DNA of 64,000 nucleotides from JAWKSY01 sp041402125 (GCA_041402125.1 JAWKSY010000007.1:124001-188000); one strand, 5' to 3'; counted from the stretch's first letter, positions 1-9,243 are shown. Notes: generated from the sequence alone by a model not told the origin. A program made the numbers and translations.

Positions 1-171
1 CCAGGCCAGCCGACCTATGCGCTCGAGCCCGGTCCCGGCGGGCGCTTCTCCCTGAAGGGGCTCGACGGTTTCTCGGTCCAGTTCGAGGAGGAACCGGCGG
101 GAACCGTCGCCCGGGTGGTCTTCCGGCAGCCGAACGGGATCTTCAGCGCCGATCGGGTGGAGGGGAATTGA
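1..171 (+). CDS. C-terminal fragment of an unidentified protein
   Basis: The window opens inside a reading frame that runs to a TGA at 169-171, giving 56 residues with no start. The fragment has the alternating pattern of a beta-sandwich tail (GRFSLKGLDGFSVQFE, then a segment ending VVFRQPNGIF). This resembles the small C-terminal domains appended to serine hydrolases and peptidases of the DUF3471 kind, but the match is only by eye. Codon use matches the neighbours, so it is probably a real gene end. The family cannot be settled without the missing upstream part. Confidence 0.5.
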   Translation, partial: PGQPTYALEPGPGGRFSLKGLDGFSVQFEEEPAGTVARVVFRQPNGIFSADRVEGN

Positions 172-193
172 GGGCGGACCGGCCCGCCGCAAC

Positions 194-221
194 TTGAAGG
201 CCCCGGCGGAATTCGTACGAT
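194..221 (+). promoter_or_regulatory. putative sigma70-type promoter for rpsL-rpsG-fusA
   Basis: TTGAAG (194-199), a 16-bp spacer and TACGAT (216-221) lie in the 132-nt gap before rpsL. The same architecture recurs before rpsJ, rpmJ, the zinc-ribbon gene and lysW, which supports it. The leader would be about 75 nt. Confidence 0.45.
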
Positions 222-303
222 CCTGTCCCCCGAGCGGGTTTGGTCTGCCCGGCGGTGGAACACGTCAGACTCGAAATCAAGACCGATCAAGGACTTACGT
301 CGA

Positions 304-678
304 ATGCCGACGATCAACCAGCTGGTCCGCAAGGGCCGCAAGCAGATCAAGAAGAAGAGCAAGTCGCCGGTTCTGGACTCCTGCCCCCAGAAGAGCGGCG
401 TCTGCCTCCAGGTGAAGACCCAGACCCCGAAGAAGCCGAACTCCGCGCTCCGCAAGATCGCGCGCGTCCGCCTCTCGAACGGCAAGGAAATCACCGCCTA
501 CATCCCGGGCGAGGGTCACAACCTGCAGGAGCACTCCATCGTGCTCGTGCGCGGCGGCCGCGTCCGCGACCTTCCCGGCGTCCGCTACCACATCGTCCGC
601 GGCGCGCTCGACGCGTCCGGGGTCGACGATCGCCGTCGCAGCCGGTCCAAGTACGGCACCAAGCGCCCGAAGTCCTGA
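304..678 (+). CDS. rpsL: 30S ribosomal protein S12
   Basis: S12 is the decoding-site protein of the small subunit and the main target of streptomycin-resistance mutations. The 124-residue product has the usual length and diagnostic segments: TPKKPNSALRK near residue 40, PGEGHNLQEHS near 85-95, DLPGVRYHIVRGALD, and the C-terminal RSKYGTKRPK. Both lysines associated with streptomycin sensitivity (KKPNS region) look wild type. The ATG at 304 gives the standard MPTINQLVRKGR start. It leads the str-type group rpsL-rpsG-fusA, about 80 nt downstream of a candidate promoter. Confidence 0.98.
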   Translation: MPTINQLVRKGRKQIKKKSKSPVLDSCPQKSGVCLQVKTQTPKKPNSALRKIARVRLSNGKEITAYIPGEGHNLQEHSIVLVRGGRVRDLPGVRYHIVRGALDASGVDDRRRSRSKYGTKRPKS

Positions 679-768
679 TCTCGAGTCGAGTCTGACGCCG
701 GCGGGGATGACGACCCGCCAACGCTCCCCCCGAGAGCGCGGGAGCGAACGAAGGGAAAGAGAACGACG

Positions 769-1242
769 ATGCCCCGGAAGTACAACAGCCCCGAGCGTTT
801 CCTGAAGCCGGATTCGGTCTTTGGAAGCCGCCTCGTCTCGAAGTTCATCAACTGCCTGATGCTCGACGGCAAGAAGAGCACCGCGCAGGCGATCTTCTAC
901 GACGCGATGCAGATCGTGGAGCAGAGGGTCAAGGACGTGCCGCCGCTCGAGGTCTTCGAGGTGGCGATCGAGAACCTGAAGCCCGTCATCGAGGTGCGCT
1001 CGAAGCGCGTCGGCGGTGCGACCTATCAGGTCCCGATCGAGGTCAAGCGCTCGCGTCAGCAGTCGCTGGCCTTCCGCTGGATCCTCGAGGTCGTTCGCAA
1101 GAAGAAGGGGCGTCCCACCTCCTACTTCCTCGCCGAGGAGCTCGTCGGTGCGTTCCGCCGCGAGGGTGCCGCGATGACCATCCGCGAGAACACCCACAAG
1201 ATGGCGGACGCCAACAAGATGAACGCCCACTTCGCCTGGTAG
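769..1242 (+). CDS. rpsG: 30S ribosomal protein S7
   Basis: S7 nucleates assembly of the 16S rRNA 3' domain and lies at the E site. The 157-residue product has the family length. It shows the conserved FINCLMLDGKKSTAQ segment near residues 25-40, VGGATYQVPIEV in the middle, and the C-terminal tail MADANKMNAHFAW. The ATG at 769 follows a purine-rich stretch (gggaaagag) at suitable spacing. It sits 90 nt after rpsL and 135 nt before fusA, as in the classical str operon. Confidence 0.98.
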   Translation: MPRKYNSPERFLKPDSVFGSRLVSKFINCLMLDGKKSTAQAIFYDAMQIVEQRVKDVPPLEVFEVAIENLKPVIEVRSKRVGGATYQVPIEVKRSRQQSLAFRWILEVVRKKKGRPTSYFLAEELVGAFRREGAAMTIRENTHKMADANKMNAHFAW

Positions 1243-1377
1243 GCGAGGGAAGGCGGCGCTCGACGGACGCGAGCGTCGCGATCGGGTGAGCGAACAGACG
1301 AGCGCCGGTCCACCGCCACGAGCGGTCGACCGGCGTCTCGCGTTTGAACGAAGGATCGGGATCAGGCGGGGCAGATC

Positions 1378-3459
1378 ATGGCGAAGAAGGCGACCCAGGC
1401 CGACGATCAGTCCCGGATCCGCAACATCGGCATCATCGCGCACATCGATGCCGGCAAGACGACGGTCTCCGAGCGCATCCTCTTCTACACCGGCAAGGAG
1501 CATCGCATCGGCGAGGTGCACGAAGGCACCGCGACGATGGACTACCTGCAGGAGGAGCAGGAGCGCGGCATCACGATCACGTCCGCCGCGACGAGCTGCC
1601 CCTGGCGCGATCACACGATCAACATCATCGACACGCCCGGACACGTCGACTTCACGGCCGAGGTCGAGCGTTCGCTGCGCGTCCTCGACGGCGCCGTGGG
1701 CGTCTTCTGCGGCGTGGCCGGCGTCGAGGCGCAGTCCGAGACGGTCTGGCGCCAGGCGAACCGGCACCGTGTCCCCCGGCTCGCCTTCGTCAACAAGATG
1801 GACCGCGTGGGCGCCGACTTCTTCCGGGTCGTCTCGCAGATCAAGACGCGCCTCGGCGCGAATCCGGTCGTCCTCCTCATGCCGATGGGGGCGGGGAAGG
1901 AGCTCGAGGGCGTCATCGATCTCGTGAAGATGCAGGCCATCTTCTACGACGAGGGGAGCCAGGGCGCGTCCTTCGAGGCGCGCGAGATCCCGCCGGTCTG
2001 GGCCGAGAAGGCGCGCGAGCACCGCGCGATCCTCGAGGAGCAGCTCGCGGAGACGAGCGACCACCTGACCGAGCAGTTCCTCGAGCACGATCGCATCGAG
2101 TTCACGGATCTCGTGAAGGGGATCCGCGAGGCGACGGTGAAGGGGGCGATCGTCCCGGTCTTCTGCGGCTCGGCGCTGAAGAACAAGGGCATCCAGCGCC
2201 TGCTCGACGGCGTCGTCGCCTTCCTGCCCTCGCCGCTCGACGTGCCGCCCACCGTCGGCCACCACCCGGTCGACGAGTCGCCGATCCCGCTTCCGAGCGA
2301 CCCGGAAGGGCCGCTCGCCGCGCTCTGCTTCAAGACGATCGGCACCAAGCACGGCGACCTGACCTTCGTGCGCCTGTACTCCGGACGGCTGACGCCGGGC
2401 GATCAGGTCTACAACCCGCGCCTGAAGAAGATGGAGCGGATCTCGCGCATCTTCGTGATGCACGCGAGTTCCCGCGACCCGGTCGAGCTCGCCTCCGCCG
2501 GCGCGATCGTGGCGGTGACGGGGCTCAAGGTGTCGGTCACCGGCGACACGCTCTGCACCAAGGCCGCGCCGGTCGCGCTCGAGGCGATGACCTTTCCCGA
2601 GACCGTGGTCAGCATGGCCATCGAGCCGAAGACGAACGCCGACCGCGACAAGCTGAGCGTCGCGCTCGAACAGCTCGCCAAGGAGGATCCGACCTTCCGG
2701 ACCCGCACCGAGGACGAGACCGGTCAGCTCCTGATCTTCGGGATGGGCGAGCTCCACCTCGAGATCGTGAAGAACCGGCTCATCAACGACTTCGGCGTCG
2801 CGATCAACGTCGGCAAGCCGCGGGTGGCCTTCAAGCAGGCGCTCGGGCAGGGCGGGGGAGCGGTCGAGGTCGAGGCGACCTTCCAGAAGCAGGCCGGCGG
2901 AACGAACCAGTTCGCCCAGGTCCGGATCCGGGTGGAGACCGACCCCGAGAAGGTCTACTCCTTCACCAACGCGGCGCCGGTCGACGTGATCCCCAAGGAG
3001 TTCGTCCCCCTGGTCTCGGACGCCTGCCGCGACGCGGCCCAGTCCGGTCACGAACTCGGCTTTCCGATCATCAACGTCAAGGTCACCCTGCTCGGCGGGG
3101 CGGCCCACGAGACGGATTCGTCGGACGTGGCCTTTTATCAGGCCGGTGTCCTGGCGTTCCACGAGGCGCTTGATAAAGTCGGCGTCGATTTGCTCGAGCC
3201 GTACATGAAGCTGCGGGTGACCGTGCCCGCGGAGTTCTTGAGCAACATCATCGGGGACCTGAACTCGCGTCGCGCGAGCATCGAGGAGATCGACTCCTCG
3301 AGCGAGCAGAACGAGCTCATCGCGAGCGTGCCGCTCAGCGAGGTCTTCGGATACGCATCGGTCTGCCGGTCGCTCACTCAGGGGCGGGCGGGATTCTCGA
3401 TGGAACCGCTGGAGTACCGCCCGGTACCACCGCAGCTCGTGAGCCAGCTCACGGGTTGA
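1378..3459 (+). CDS. fusA: elongation factor G
   Basis: EF-G is the GTPase that drives ribosomal translocation and takes part in recycling. The 693-residue product has the family length. G1 is AHIDAGKT at 21-28, G3 DTPGH at 85-89 and G4 NKMD at 139-142, followed by domains II-V. The domain V signature IGDLNSRR lies near residue 625 and the C-terminal VPLSEVFGYA segment is present. The ATG at 1378 directly precedes MAKKATQ. The usual tuf neighbour is absent: a 313-nt gap and then rpsJ follow. No oddities were seen in the coding sequence. Confidence 0.98.
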   Translation: MAKKATQADDQSRIRNIGIIAHIDAGKTTVSERILFYTGKEHRIGEVHEGTATMDYLQEEQERGITITSAATSCPWRDHTINIIDTPGHVDFTAEVERSLRVLDGAVGVFCGVAGVEAQSETVWRQANRHRVPRLAFVNKMDRVGADFFRVVSQIKTRLGANPVVLLMPMGAGKELEGVIDLVKMQAIFYDEGSQGASFEAREIPPVWAEKAREHRAILEEQLAETSDHLTEQFLEHDRIEFTDLVKGIREATVKGAIVPVFCGSALKNKGIQRLLDGVVAFLPSPLDVPPTVGHHPVDESPIPLPSDPEGPLAALCFKTIGTKHGDLTFVRLYSGRLTPGDQVYNPRLKKMERISRIFVMHASSRDPVELASAGAIVAVTGLKVSVTGDTLCTKAAPVALEAMTFPETVVSMAIEPKTNADRDKLSVALEQLAKEDPTFRTRTEDETGQLLIFGMGELHLEIVKNRLINDFGVAINVGKPRVAFKQALGQGGGAVEVEATFQKQAGGTNQFAQVRIRVETDPEKVYSFTNAAPVDVIPKEFVPLVSDACRDAAQSGHELGFPIINVKVTLLGGAAHETDSSDVAFYQAGVLAFHEALDKVGVDLLEPYMKLRVTVPAEFLSNIIGDLNSRRASIEEIDSSSEQNELIASVPLSEVFGYASVCRSLTQGRAGFSMEPLEYRPVPPQLVSQLTG

Positions 3460-3628
3460 GGGCCGACCGGGAAGGCTCCGAAGGATCGACAACGCGAATT
3501 CGAACCCCGACAGGGGGGACATCGACTGCCCGGGAAGGGTGGTCGCGGTCTCAAGATTCTGCCTCGCAACGACTTGTGGGCAGTTTCGAGACCGTCGGTC
3601 GCGTCGCGGAAAGCGGCGGGCCGGGGCT

Positions 3629-3656
3629 TTGGAACGGCGACGGGGCGCGGTAGAGT
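3629..3656 (+). promoter_or_regulatory. putative promoter of the S10 operon, in the 3460-3772 gap
   Basis: The 313-nt gap between fusA and rpsJ contains no convincing gene. TTGGAA (3629-3634), a 16-bp spacer and TAGAGT (3651-3656) form a plausible promoter about 115 nt before rpsJ. No clear S10-type leader structure was recognised. Confidence 0.45.
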
Positions 3657-3772
3657 GCCGTCCTTCGTCCCCGATTCCGGGGAAGCGATCATAAGTCGCT
3701 GAGAGGCAGAGCTTTGTGAGCTCGGCCCCGAGGCGGACAAAGGACGACCGCGACACGCGGGGCGCGAGAGCG

Positions 3773-4078
<306 letters not shown>

Positions 4079-4088
4079 GACACTCAAC

Positions 4089-4122
4089 ACGGGCGCGACC
4101 GCTTCACGCGGACGGCGCCCGT
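4089..4122 (+). terminator. strong hairpin between rpsJ and rplC
   Basis: An 8-bp outer stem (acgggcgc 4089-4096 with gcgcccgt 4115-4122) encloses a 4-bp inner stem (ccgc 99-102 with gcgg 108-111) and is followed by a short TT run. It may be a partial terminator, an attenuator or a processing site that lowers expression downstream of rpsJ. The T tract is weak. Confidence 0.4.
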
Positions 4123-4140
4123 TTCGCAAGGGACTGAGCG

Positions 4141-4818
4141 ATGTCGAAAGTGATTCTGGGCCGTAAGGGCCGCATGAGCCAGATGTTCACCGAGGAGGGG
4201 GTCTGCATCCCCGTGACCTTCCTCGAGGCTGGCCCCTGCTTCATCACGAAGGTCCTCGAGACGGCCAAGGATGGCTACAGCGCCGTCCAGGTCGGCTACG
4301 ACGAGGTCCGCGAGAAGGTTCTCAGCAAGGCCGAGGTCGGCCACTGCAAGGCCGCCGGCGTCGCGCCGCAACGCGTGCTGAAGGAGCTGCGCCTCGCCGA
4401 CACCTCGAAGGTCGCCGTCGGGCCGGCCAAGGAGGGCGAGGACGCGGTCGAGGTCGCTCCGGGCGCCCCGATCACCGTCGGCGTCTTCGAGATCGGCGAC
4501 GTCGTCGACATCTCGGGCGAGAGCCGCGGACGGGGCTGGGCGGGCGTCATGCGCCGCCACGGCTTCGGCGGTGGTCGCATGACCCACGGCGGCATGGCCC
4601 GCCGTCGTCCGGGTTCGATCGGCGCCGCGACCTATCCGGGTCGCGTCATCAAGGGCAAGCGCATGGGTGGCCGCATGGGCGGCGAGCGCATCACGGTCAA
4701 GAACGTCGAGATCGTCGGCGTCGACACCGAGCGCAACATCCTGATCGTGAAGGGCTCGGTTCCGGGCCACCGCGGCACGCTGCTGTTCATCCGCACGGCC
4801 TTGACCGCCGGCGTCTGA
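4141..4818 (+). CDS. rplC: 50S ribosomal protein L3
   Basis: L3 initiates 50S assembly and reaches toward the peptidyl transferase centre. The 225-residue product begins MSKVILGRKGRMSQMF and has the family hallmarks: a glycine/histidine-rich extension (RRHGFGGGRMTHG region, about residues 138-150) followed by RRPGSIGAATYPGRV and KGKRMGGRMGG. The GTGS-type tail continues as VKGSVPGHRGTLLFIR. It is slightly longer than E. coli L3, within the normal range. It is followed after 14 nt by rplD. Confidence 0.97.
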   Translation: MSKVILGRKGRMSQMFTEEGVCIPVTFLEAGPCFITKVLETAKDGYSAVQVGYDEVREKVLSKAEVGHCKAAGVAPQRVLKELRLADTSKVAVGPAKEGEDAVEVAPGAPITVGVFEIGDVVDISGESRGRGWAGVMRRHGFGGGRMTHGGMARRRPGSIGAATYPGRVIKGKRMGGRMGGERITVKNVEIVGVDTERNILIVKGSVPGHRGTLLFIRTALTAGV

Positions 4819-4832
4819 GGGAGATCGCTTCG

Positions 4833-5453
4833 ATGGAAGTCACCATCTGGAACAAGGGCGCGGCCCAGAAGTCGGACGTCGACACCGAGTTCCTCGGCGA
4901 CGTCGTTCGCGTCCGCCTCCTCCGCCACGCGGTGCGGATGTACGAGACCAACCGTCGGCAGGGCACGCACAAGACCAAGAGCCGCGGTGAGCTCCACTAC
5001 CGCAAGGCTCCGCTCTTCAAGCAGAAGGGCACCGGTCGGGCGCGCGTGCGCCACCCGCAGGCCACCCAGTGCCGTCACGGCGGCGTCCCGCACGGTCCGA
5101 AGGTTCGCGACTACTCGTACGCGATGCCCAAGAAGGCCCGTCGCGAGGCGACCCGCTCGGCGCTGCTCTCGAAGTTCCGCGATCAGGAGATCGCGCTCGT
5201 GAGCGACTGGGGCCTGGCCGCGCCGAAGACGAAGACCCTCGCCTCGATGCTCGAGTCCCTCGGCTTCGGCGGCAGCGTCCTCGTCGTCTCGCACGAGTTC
5301 GACAAGAACCTCCTCCTGTCGGCGCGCAACCTGCGCCGCGTGACCGTCGTTCCGGTCGAGGAGGTCAACGCTTACGACCTCCTTCGGGCGCGCAACGTGC
5401 TCATGACCCAGGAGGCCTTCGCCACGCTGAAGGAGAGCGGCGATGAGTCGTGA
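4833..5453 (+). CDS. rplD: 50S ribosomal protein L4
   Basis: L4 lines the exit tunnel with L22, and in some bacteria it represses the S10 operon. The 206-residue product carries the conserved loop (HKTKSRGELHYRKAPLFKQK, about residues 48-67) and GTGRARVRHPQATQCRHGGV. Its C-terminal half is the globular domain with the LRARNVLMTQEAF segment. It overlaps rplW by 11 nt, so the two are probably translationally coupled. Its sequence is intact; the damaged stretch begins in the next gene. Confidence 0.97.
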   Translation: MEVTIWNKGAAQKSDVDTEFLGDVVRVRLLRHAVRMYETNRRQGTHKTKSRGELHYRKAPLFKQKGTGRARVRHPQATQCRHGGVPHGPKVRDYSYAMPKKARREATRSALLSKFRDQEIALVSDWGLAAPKTKTLASMLESLGFGGSVLVVSHEFDKNLLLSARNLRRVTVVPVEEVNAYDLLRARNVLMTQEAFATLKESGDES

Positions 5454-5726
5454 CCTCTACCACGTCATCCGGCAGCCCCTGATGACGGAAAAGAACCAGA
5501 ACCGCGTCGACTCGCGAGGCCAGTACACCTTCCAGGTGGACGGCGGCGCGAACAAGGTCGAGATCCGCAAGGCGGTCGAGTCGCTCTTCAACGTCAAGGT
5601 GGCGAGCGTCAACACCGTCAACTTCAAGGGCAAGCCCAAGCGCGCCGGTTGGAACATGTTCGGACCCAGCGCTACAAGAGAGGCCATCGTGACGCTCGCC
5701 CCGGCGAGAAGATCGAGCTCATCTGA
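5443..5726 (+). CDS. rplW: 50S ribosomal protein L23 (3' end frame-disrupted)
   Basis: L23 is the exit-port docking protein for trigger factor and SRP. From ATG 5443 the frame is clean for about 75 residues: MSRDLYHVIRQPLMTEKNQN, then a core ending TVNFKGKPKRAGWNMFG. After about 5668 the expected ending RYKRAIVTLAPGEKIELI appears split over frames. This can be explained by a missing base, an extra base near agagag and a missing G in ccccggcg. The real stop is then TGA 5724-5726. Read in one frame, the ORF wrongly runs through rplB and into rpsS. It is the first gene of the indel-rich block. Confidence 0.85.
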
Positions 5727-5736
5727 GGAGCGACAG

Positions 5737-6545
5737 ATGGCTATTCGCCGGTCAAAGCCGACCTCCGCGAGGCCGACGTCTCGGCTCGGTCCTCGACTTC
5801 CGTCAGGACCTGACGACGTCGGGCCGAAGTCGCTCCTGGAGTCGAAGAACCACACCGGTGGTCGCAACGGTCGCGGTCACATGACCCGTCCGCCGTCGGC
5901 GGCGGCACTTCAGCTTCTACCGCAAGATCGACTTCAAGCGGAACAAGGAAGGCATCCCGGCCACGGTCAAGACGATCGAGTACGATCCGAACCGCAGCGC
6001 CAACATCGCCTGATCGCCTACGCCGACAGCCTCAGGCCTACATCTCGCGCCCAAGGGCCTCGAGGTCGGCCAGTCATCATGAACGGCCCCGAGGCCGAGC
6101 CGCGCGTCGGCAACTCGATGTGCCTGAAGAACATCCCGATCGGTCTCGACGTCCACAACATCGAGCTGATCCCGGGCAGGAGCGGTCAGATCGCCCGCAG
6201 CGCCGGCCACCGTCTGCCGCCTGATGGCCCGCGAGGCCGGCTACGCCGTGTCGTCATGCCCTCCGGCGAGATGCGCCGCGTGCGAGTGCCGCGCCACCAT
6301 CGGCGCCATCGGCAACGCCAACCACATGCACGTGTCGATCGGCAAGGCCGGCGCCATGGGTCGCCGCCCGAAGGTCCGCGGTACCGCCAGAACCCGTCGC
6401 CCACCCGATGGGTGGTGGCGAGGTCGCAGCGCCGGCGGTCGTCACCCCCTGCTCGCCCACCGGCGTGCTCTCGGGGCGGCAAGACCCAGGCGCCTATAAG
6501 GCGACCAACAAGTTCATCATCCGCGGTCGGAAGAAGCGGAAGTAA
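5737..6545 (+). CDS. rplB: 50S ribosomal protein L2 (multiply frame-disrupted)
   Basis: L2 is a primary 23S rRNA-binding protein near the peptidyl transferase centre. Pieces of it occur in order but in different frames: MAIRR near 5737, SVLDFRQDLTTSG near 5790, SLLESKNHTGGRNGRG near 5830, KIDFKRNKEGIPATVKTIEY near 5930, MNGPEAEPRVGNSMCLKNIP near 6080, VMPSGEMRRV near 6255, NHMHVSIGKAGAMGRRPKVR near 6320, and the C-terminal RGRKKRK ending in TAA 6543-6545. At least eight frame changes are needed. The span of 809 nt fits the usual 270-280 residues. I interpret this as indel errors in an essential gene. Confidence 0.88.
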
Positions 6546-6559
6546 AGGAGACCTGAGGC

Positions 6560-6838
6560 ATGAGCCGTTCAGCAAGAAAGGGCCTTCGTCGACGAGAAGC
6601 TCTTCCGCAAGACCGTCGCGATGGAAGAGAGCCGAGAAGGAACCCATGAAGACCTGGTGCGCGCCTGCACGATCCTGCCCATTCGTCGGGCGCACCTACA
6701 TGGTCCACAACGGCAAAGACACCTGAAGGTCTTCGTGACCGAGGACATGGTGGGGGCACAAGCTCGGCGACGCCGACGCCACTACGGTCACGGCAAGGAC
6801 AAGAAGAAGTGGTCAGGCTCCCTCAGGGGAGCGTTCGA
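6560..6838 (+). CDS. rpsS: 30S ribosomal protein S19 (frame-disrupted)
   Basis: S19 sits in the 30S head with S13. ATG 6560 gives MSRS, then KKGPFVDEKLFRKTVAME is recovered after a frame change. Further pieces are RACTILP, FVGRTYMVHNGK, LKVFVTEDMVG, HKLG and HGHGKDKK, all in other frames. None of the three frames shows a stop at the expected end, so the terminus near 6838 is estimated from the usual 92-residue length and from the rplV ribosome-binding site at 6838-6843. It has the canonical position between rplB and rplV. Confidence 0.82.
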
Positions 6839-6847
6839 AGGAGACCA

Positions 6848-7246
6848 GTGCCGCACGTACAGTTCAAAGGCAGGTCACCGCTATGCGCCCGTCACCGCCC
6901 GCAAGGCGCGGCCGGTGGTGGACATGGTGCGCGGTATGCCCGTCAACGACAGCGCTCGAAGCCCTGCGGACGACGCACCGCCGGGCAGTTCAGAAGGTGA
7001 TCCGATCGGCCGTGGCGAACGCGGAGCAGATGCAGCGGTGGGGAGCGAACGAGCTCTTCATCGGGAACGGCCTTCGCGAACGAGGGTCCGCTGAAGCAGG
7101 GACGCCTCCGCTGGCGCCCGGGCGCGATGGGTCGGATCAAGCCGATCCGCAAGCGCACGAGTCACCTCCACATCACGCTCGGGGTTCTCGAGGACGGCCG
7201 CACCAAGCGCCGCGCGAAGAAGACCGGCCAGGCCGCCAGCGAATAG
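6848..7246 (+). CDS. rplV: 50S ribosomal protein L22 (frame-disrupted)
   Basis: L22 forms part of the exit tunnel, and changes in its loop confer macrolide resistance. The start was set at GTG 6848 because AAGGAG (6838-6843) precedes it by 4 nt and the reading begins VPHVQFKGR. Recovered pieces are RYAPVTARKARPVVDMVRG, ALEALRTTHRRAVQKVIRSA, VANAEQMQRWGANELFIGN and PIRKRTSHLHITLGVLEDG, with the stop TAG at 7244-7246. The total of 399 nt matches the family length of about 110-135 residues. Frame changes occur near 6870, 6950 and 7080. Confidence 0.85.
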
Positions 7247-7262
7247 TCGAGGACGAGAGACC

Positions 7263-7911
7263 ATGGGACAGAAGATCCACCCCAACGGCTACCGCGTCGG
7301 CGTCACGCTGCCCTGGAACAGCCGCTGGAGCGCCGAGCGCAAGACCGACATGCCGGCGTACATCGCCCAGGACCACAAGATCCGCGCCTTCCTCGCGAAG
7401 CACTACGATTTCGCGGGCATCGCGAAGGTCGAGATCGAGCGCACCACCGAGCAGCTCACGGTGCTGATCTCGACCGCTCGTCCGGGCCTGCTGATCGGTC
7501 GCAAGGGCAAGCTCGACGAGCCAGCTGAAGGTCGATCTCGCAGATCGTCGGTGACGACAAGATCCCGGTGAAGATCGTCATCAGCGAGCTGGGTCGCCGA
7601 GCTCGACGCGAAGATCGTGTCGCTCTCGGTCGCCGAGCAGCTCCAGAAGCGCGCGCCGCCGCCGCGTCCTCAAGAAGGCGATCGCGGCGACCATGGCCCG
7701 CACCGGCGCCAAGGGCATCAAGGTCCGCATCTCGGGTCGCGCTCGGCGCGGAGATGGAACGTACCGAAGACTCAGACGGACGGCAGCGTGCGCTGACGAC
7801 GCTCGACGCGGACAGCTACGCGCTCTCGGAGCGCGGACCACTACGGCGTCATCGGCGTCAAGGTGTGGATCCACCGCGAGCCGGCCGGCAAGAAGCGACT
7901 TCGGCGTCTGA
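7263..7911 (+). CDS. rpsC: 30S ribosomal protein S3 (frame-disrupted)
   Basis: S3 lies at the mRNA entry channel of the 30S subunit. The first 80 residues are clean (MGQKIHPNGYRVGVTLPWNS and onward), including the KH-domain loop GLLIGRKG at about residues 76-83. The reading then scatters: KIPVKIVISELGRP near 7560, KIVSLSVAEQLQKR near 7610, MARTGAKGIKVRISGR near 7693, and GVIGVKVWIHR near 7850. One frame ends DFGV at TGA 7909-7911, which gives the typical length of about 216 residues and leaves an AGGAG 6 nt before rplP. I chose that end. Confidence 0.85.
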
Positions 7912-7929
7912 TCGAGCAGGAGACGACAC

Positions 7930-8340
7930 ATGGCCCTGATGCCAAGAGAGTCAAGCACCGCAAGCAGCAGCGCGGCCGCATCCGCAGCAAGGCGACCCGC
8001 GGCAACACGGTGTCCTTCGGCGAGTACGGTCTGCAGTCCCTCGAGCCGGGCTGGATCCTCGCGTCAGATCGGAGTCGGCGCGTATCGCCGCGAACCAGGT
8101 GGTCCGCGGTGAGGGTCACCTCTGGATCCGGATCTTCCCCCGAAGCGTGACCTCGACGCCGCTCGAGACGCGAATGGGTAAGGGCAAGAGGTGACGTCGA
8201 CTTCTGGTGCGCCGTCATCAAGGAACGATCCTGTACGAGGTCGGTGGAGTCTCGGAAGAGCGCGCGAAGGTCGCTCTGGCTCGCGCCGCCCACAGATGCC
8301 GGTCAAGTGCCGCTTCGTGAAGCGGAGGGTTCAGATTTGA
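7930..8340 (+). CDS. rplP: 50S ribosomal protein L16 (frame-disrupted)
   Basis: L16 helps form the A-site tRNA channel. ATG 7930 follows AGGAGA and gives MALMPK, then RVKHRKQQRGRIRSKATRGN, VSFGEYGLQSLEPGWI, RIAANQVVRGEGHLWIRIFP, RMGKGKG, ILYEVGGVSEERAKVALARA and PVKCRFVKRR in order but over several frames. The stop TGA at 8338-8340 overlaps the TTG start of rpmC. The span of 411 nt agrees with the 136-140 residue family length. Confidence 0.86.
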
Positions 8341-8551
8341 GAAACGACGAGATCCGCGGGAAGGATGACGCCGACCTCGAGGTCATCCTGGCGAAGACGC
8401 GACGAGCTCTTCGACCTCCGCTTCGAACCGCGACCGGCGAGGTCCAAACCCCACACGCTTCGCGACATGGAAGTACGGTGGCCAGATCGAAACCGTGCTT
8501 CACGAGCGTCGCTGGGCATCAGGGGCGCCGTGCCGCTGGGACGACGAGTGA
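8337..8551 (+). CDS. rpmC: 50S ribosomal protein L29 (frame-disrupted)
   Basis: L29 sits at the tunnel exit beside L23. A TTG at 8337 overlaps the rplP stop and gives RNDEIRGKDDADLEVILAKT. After one frame change comes ELFDLRFE, then TGEVQN and the usual -HERR- ending before about 8550. The product would be about 70 residues, slightly long for L29 but plausible. The alternative end runs on as AVPLGRRVNRA to the rpsQ start. The start codon and the exact stop are both uncertain because of indels. Confidence 0.75.
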
Positions 8552-8559
8552 ATCGAGCC

Positions 8560-8839
8560 ATGACCGAAGCACGCAAACGCGCAGTCCGTCACGGGCGTGG
8601 TGTCAGCGGCGACGACAAGTGCGCCAAGACGATCACCGTCGCGCCGAGCGACTCGTCCAGCACCCGAAGTTCGGCAAGTACGTCAAGCGCTACACGACCT
8701 ACTACGCGACGAGAACCAGGAAGCCCATCGGGCGACATGGTCGAGCTGGTCAGTGCCATCTCTCAACAAGAAGCGCTACCGCCTGGTTCGCATCCTTCGC
8801 CGCGGCAAGGCCGGACTGGCCGTCGAGGAGGGTGACTGA
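8560..8839 (+). CDS. rpsQ: 30S ribosomal protein S17 (frame-disrupted)
   Basis: S17 binds the 5' domain of 16S rRNA. From ATG 8560 the pieces are MTEARKRAVRHGR, then VVSG and DKCAKTITVA, RLVQHPKFGKYVKRYTTYYA, GDMVELV and KKRYRLVRILRRGKAGLAVE, with the stop TGA 8837-8839. The conserved FGKYVKRYTTY segment identifies the family. The length of 280 nt is one base off a whole number of codons, as expected after odd indels. The last base of the stop is shared with the rplN ATG. Confidence 0.84.
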
Positions 8840-9206
8840 TGATCCAGATACGGGCGCGTCTCGAGGTCGCCGACAGCAGCACCGGCGCCAACCAGGTCCA
8901 GTGCATCAAAGGTGCTGGGCGGTTCGAAGCGGCGCTACGCCCACATCGGTGACCTGATCAGGTCTCCGTGAAGAAGCGATGCCCGGCTCGGCCGTCAAGC
9001 AGGGTTCGGTCCAGACCGCGATCATCGTTCGCACGAAGCACGCGGTGCGCCGCGAGGACGGTACCGTCCGCTTCGACAAGAACGCGGCCGTGATCGTGGA
9101 CGGCGACGGGAACCCCCGTGGCACCCGCATCTTCGGCGCGGTGGCGCGCGAGCTGCGGGCGAAGAACTTCATGAAGATCGTCTCGCTCGCGTCCGAGGTC
9201 GTCTGA
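8839..9206 (+). CDS. rplN: 50S ribosomal protein L14 (5' part frame-disrupted)
   Basis: L14 contacts 16S rRNA at an intersubunit bridge. ATG 8839 begins MIQIRARLEVADSS. After frame changes come QCIKVLGGSKRRYAHIGDLI and VSVKKAMPGSAVKQGSV, and then a clean run to VSLASEVV at TGA 9204-9206. The last 75 residues (from about 8979) are intact. The assembled product is about 122 residues, the usual size. The order rpsQ-rplN-rplX is canonical. Confidence 0.88.
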
Positions 9207-9243
9207 ACGGACACGGGACGCGCGAGCCGAGGAGAACGGATTC

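Noticed and set aside
5443..6726. Single 427-codon ORF joining L23 to downstream sequence as a possible fusion protein
   Set aside because: Only the first 75 residues are L23; the rest reads rplB and rpsS mostly out of frame. It is an indel artefact, not a fusion.
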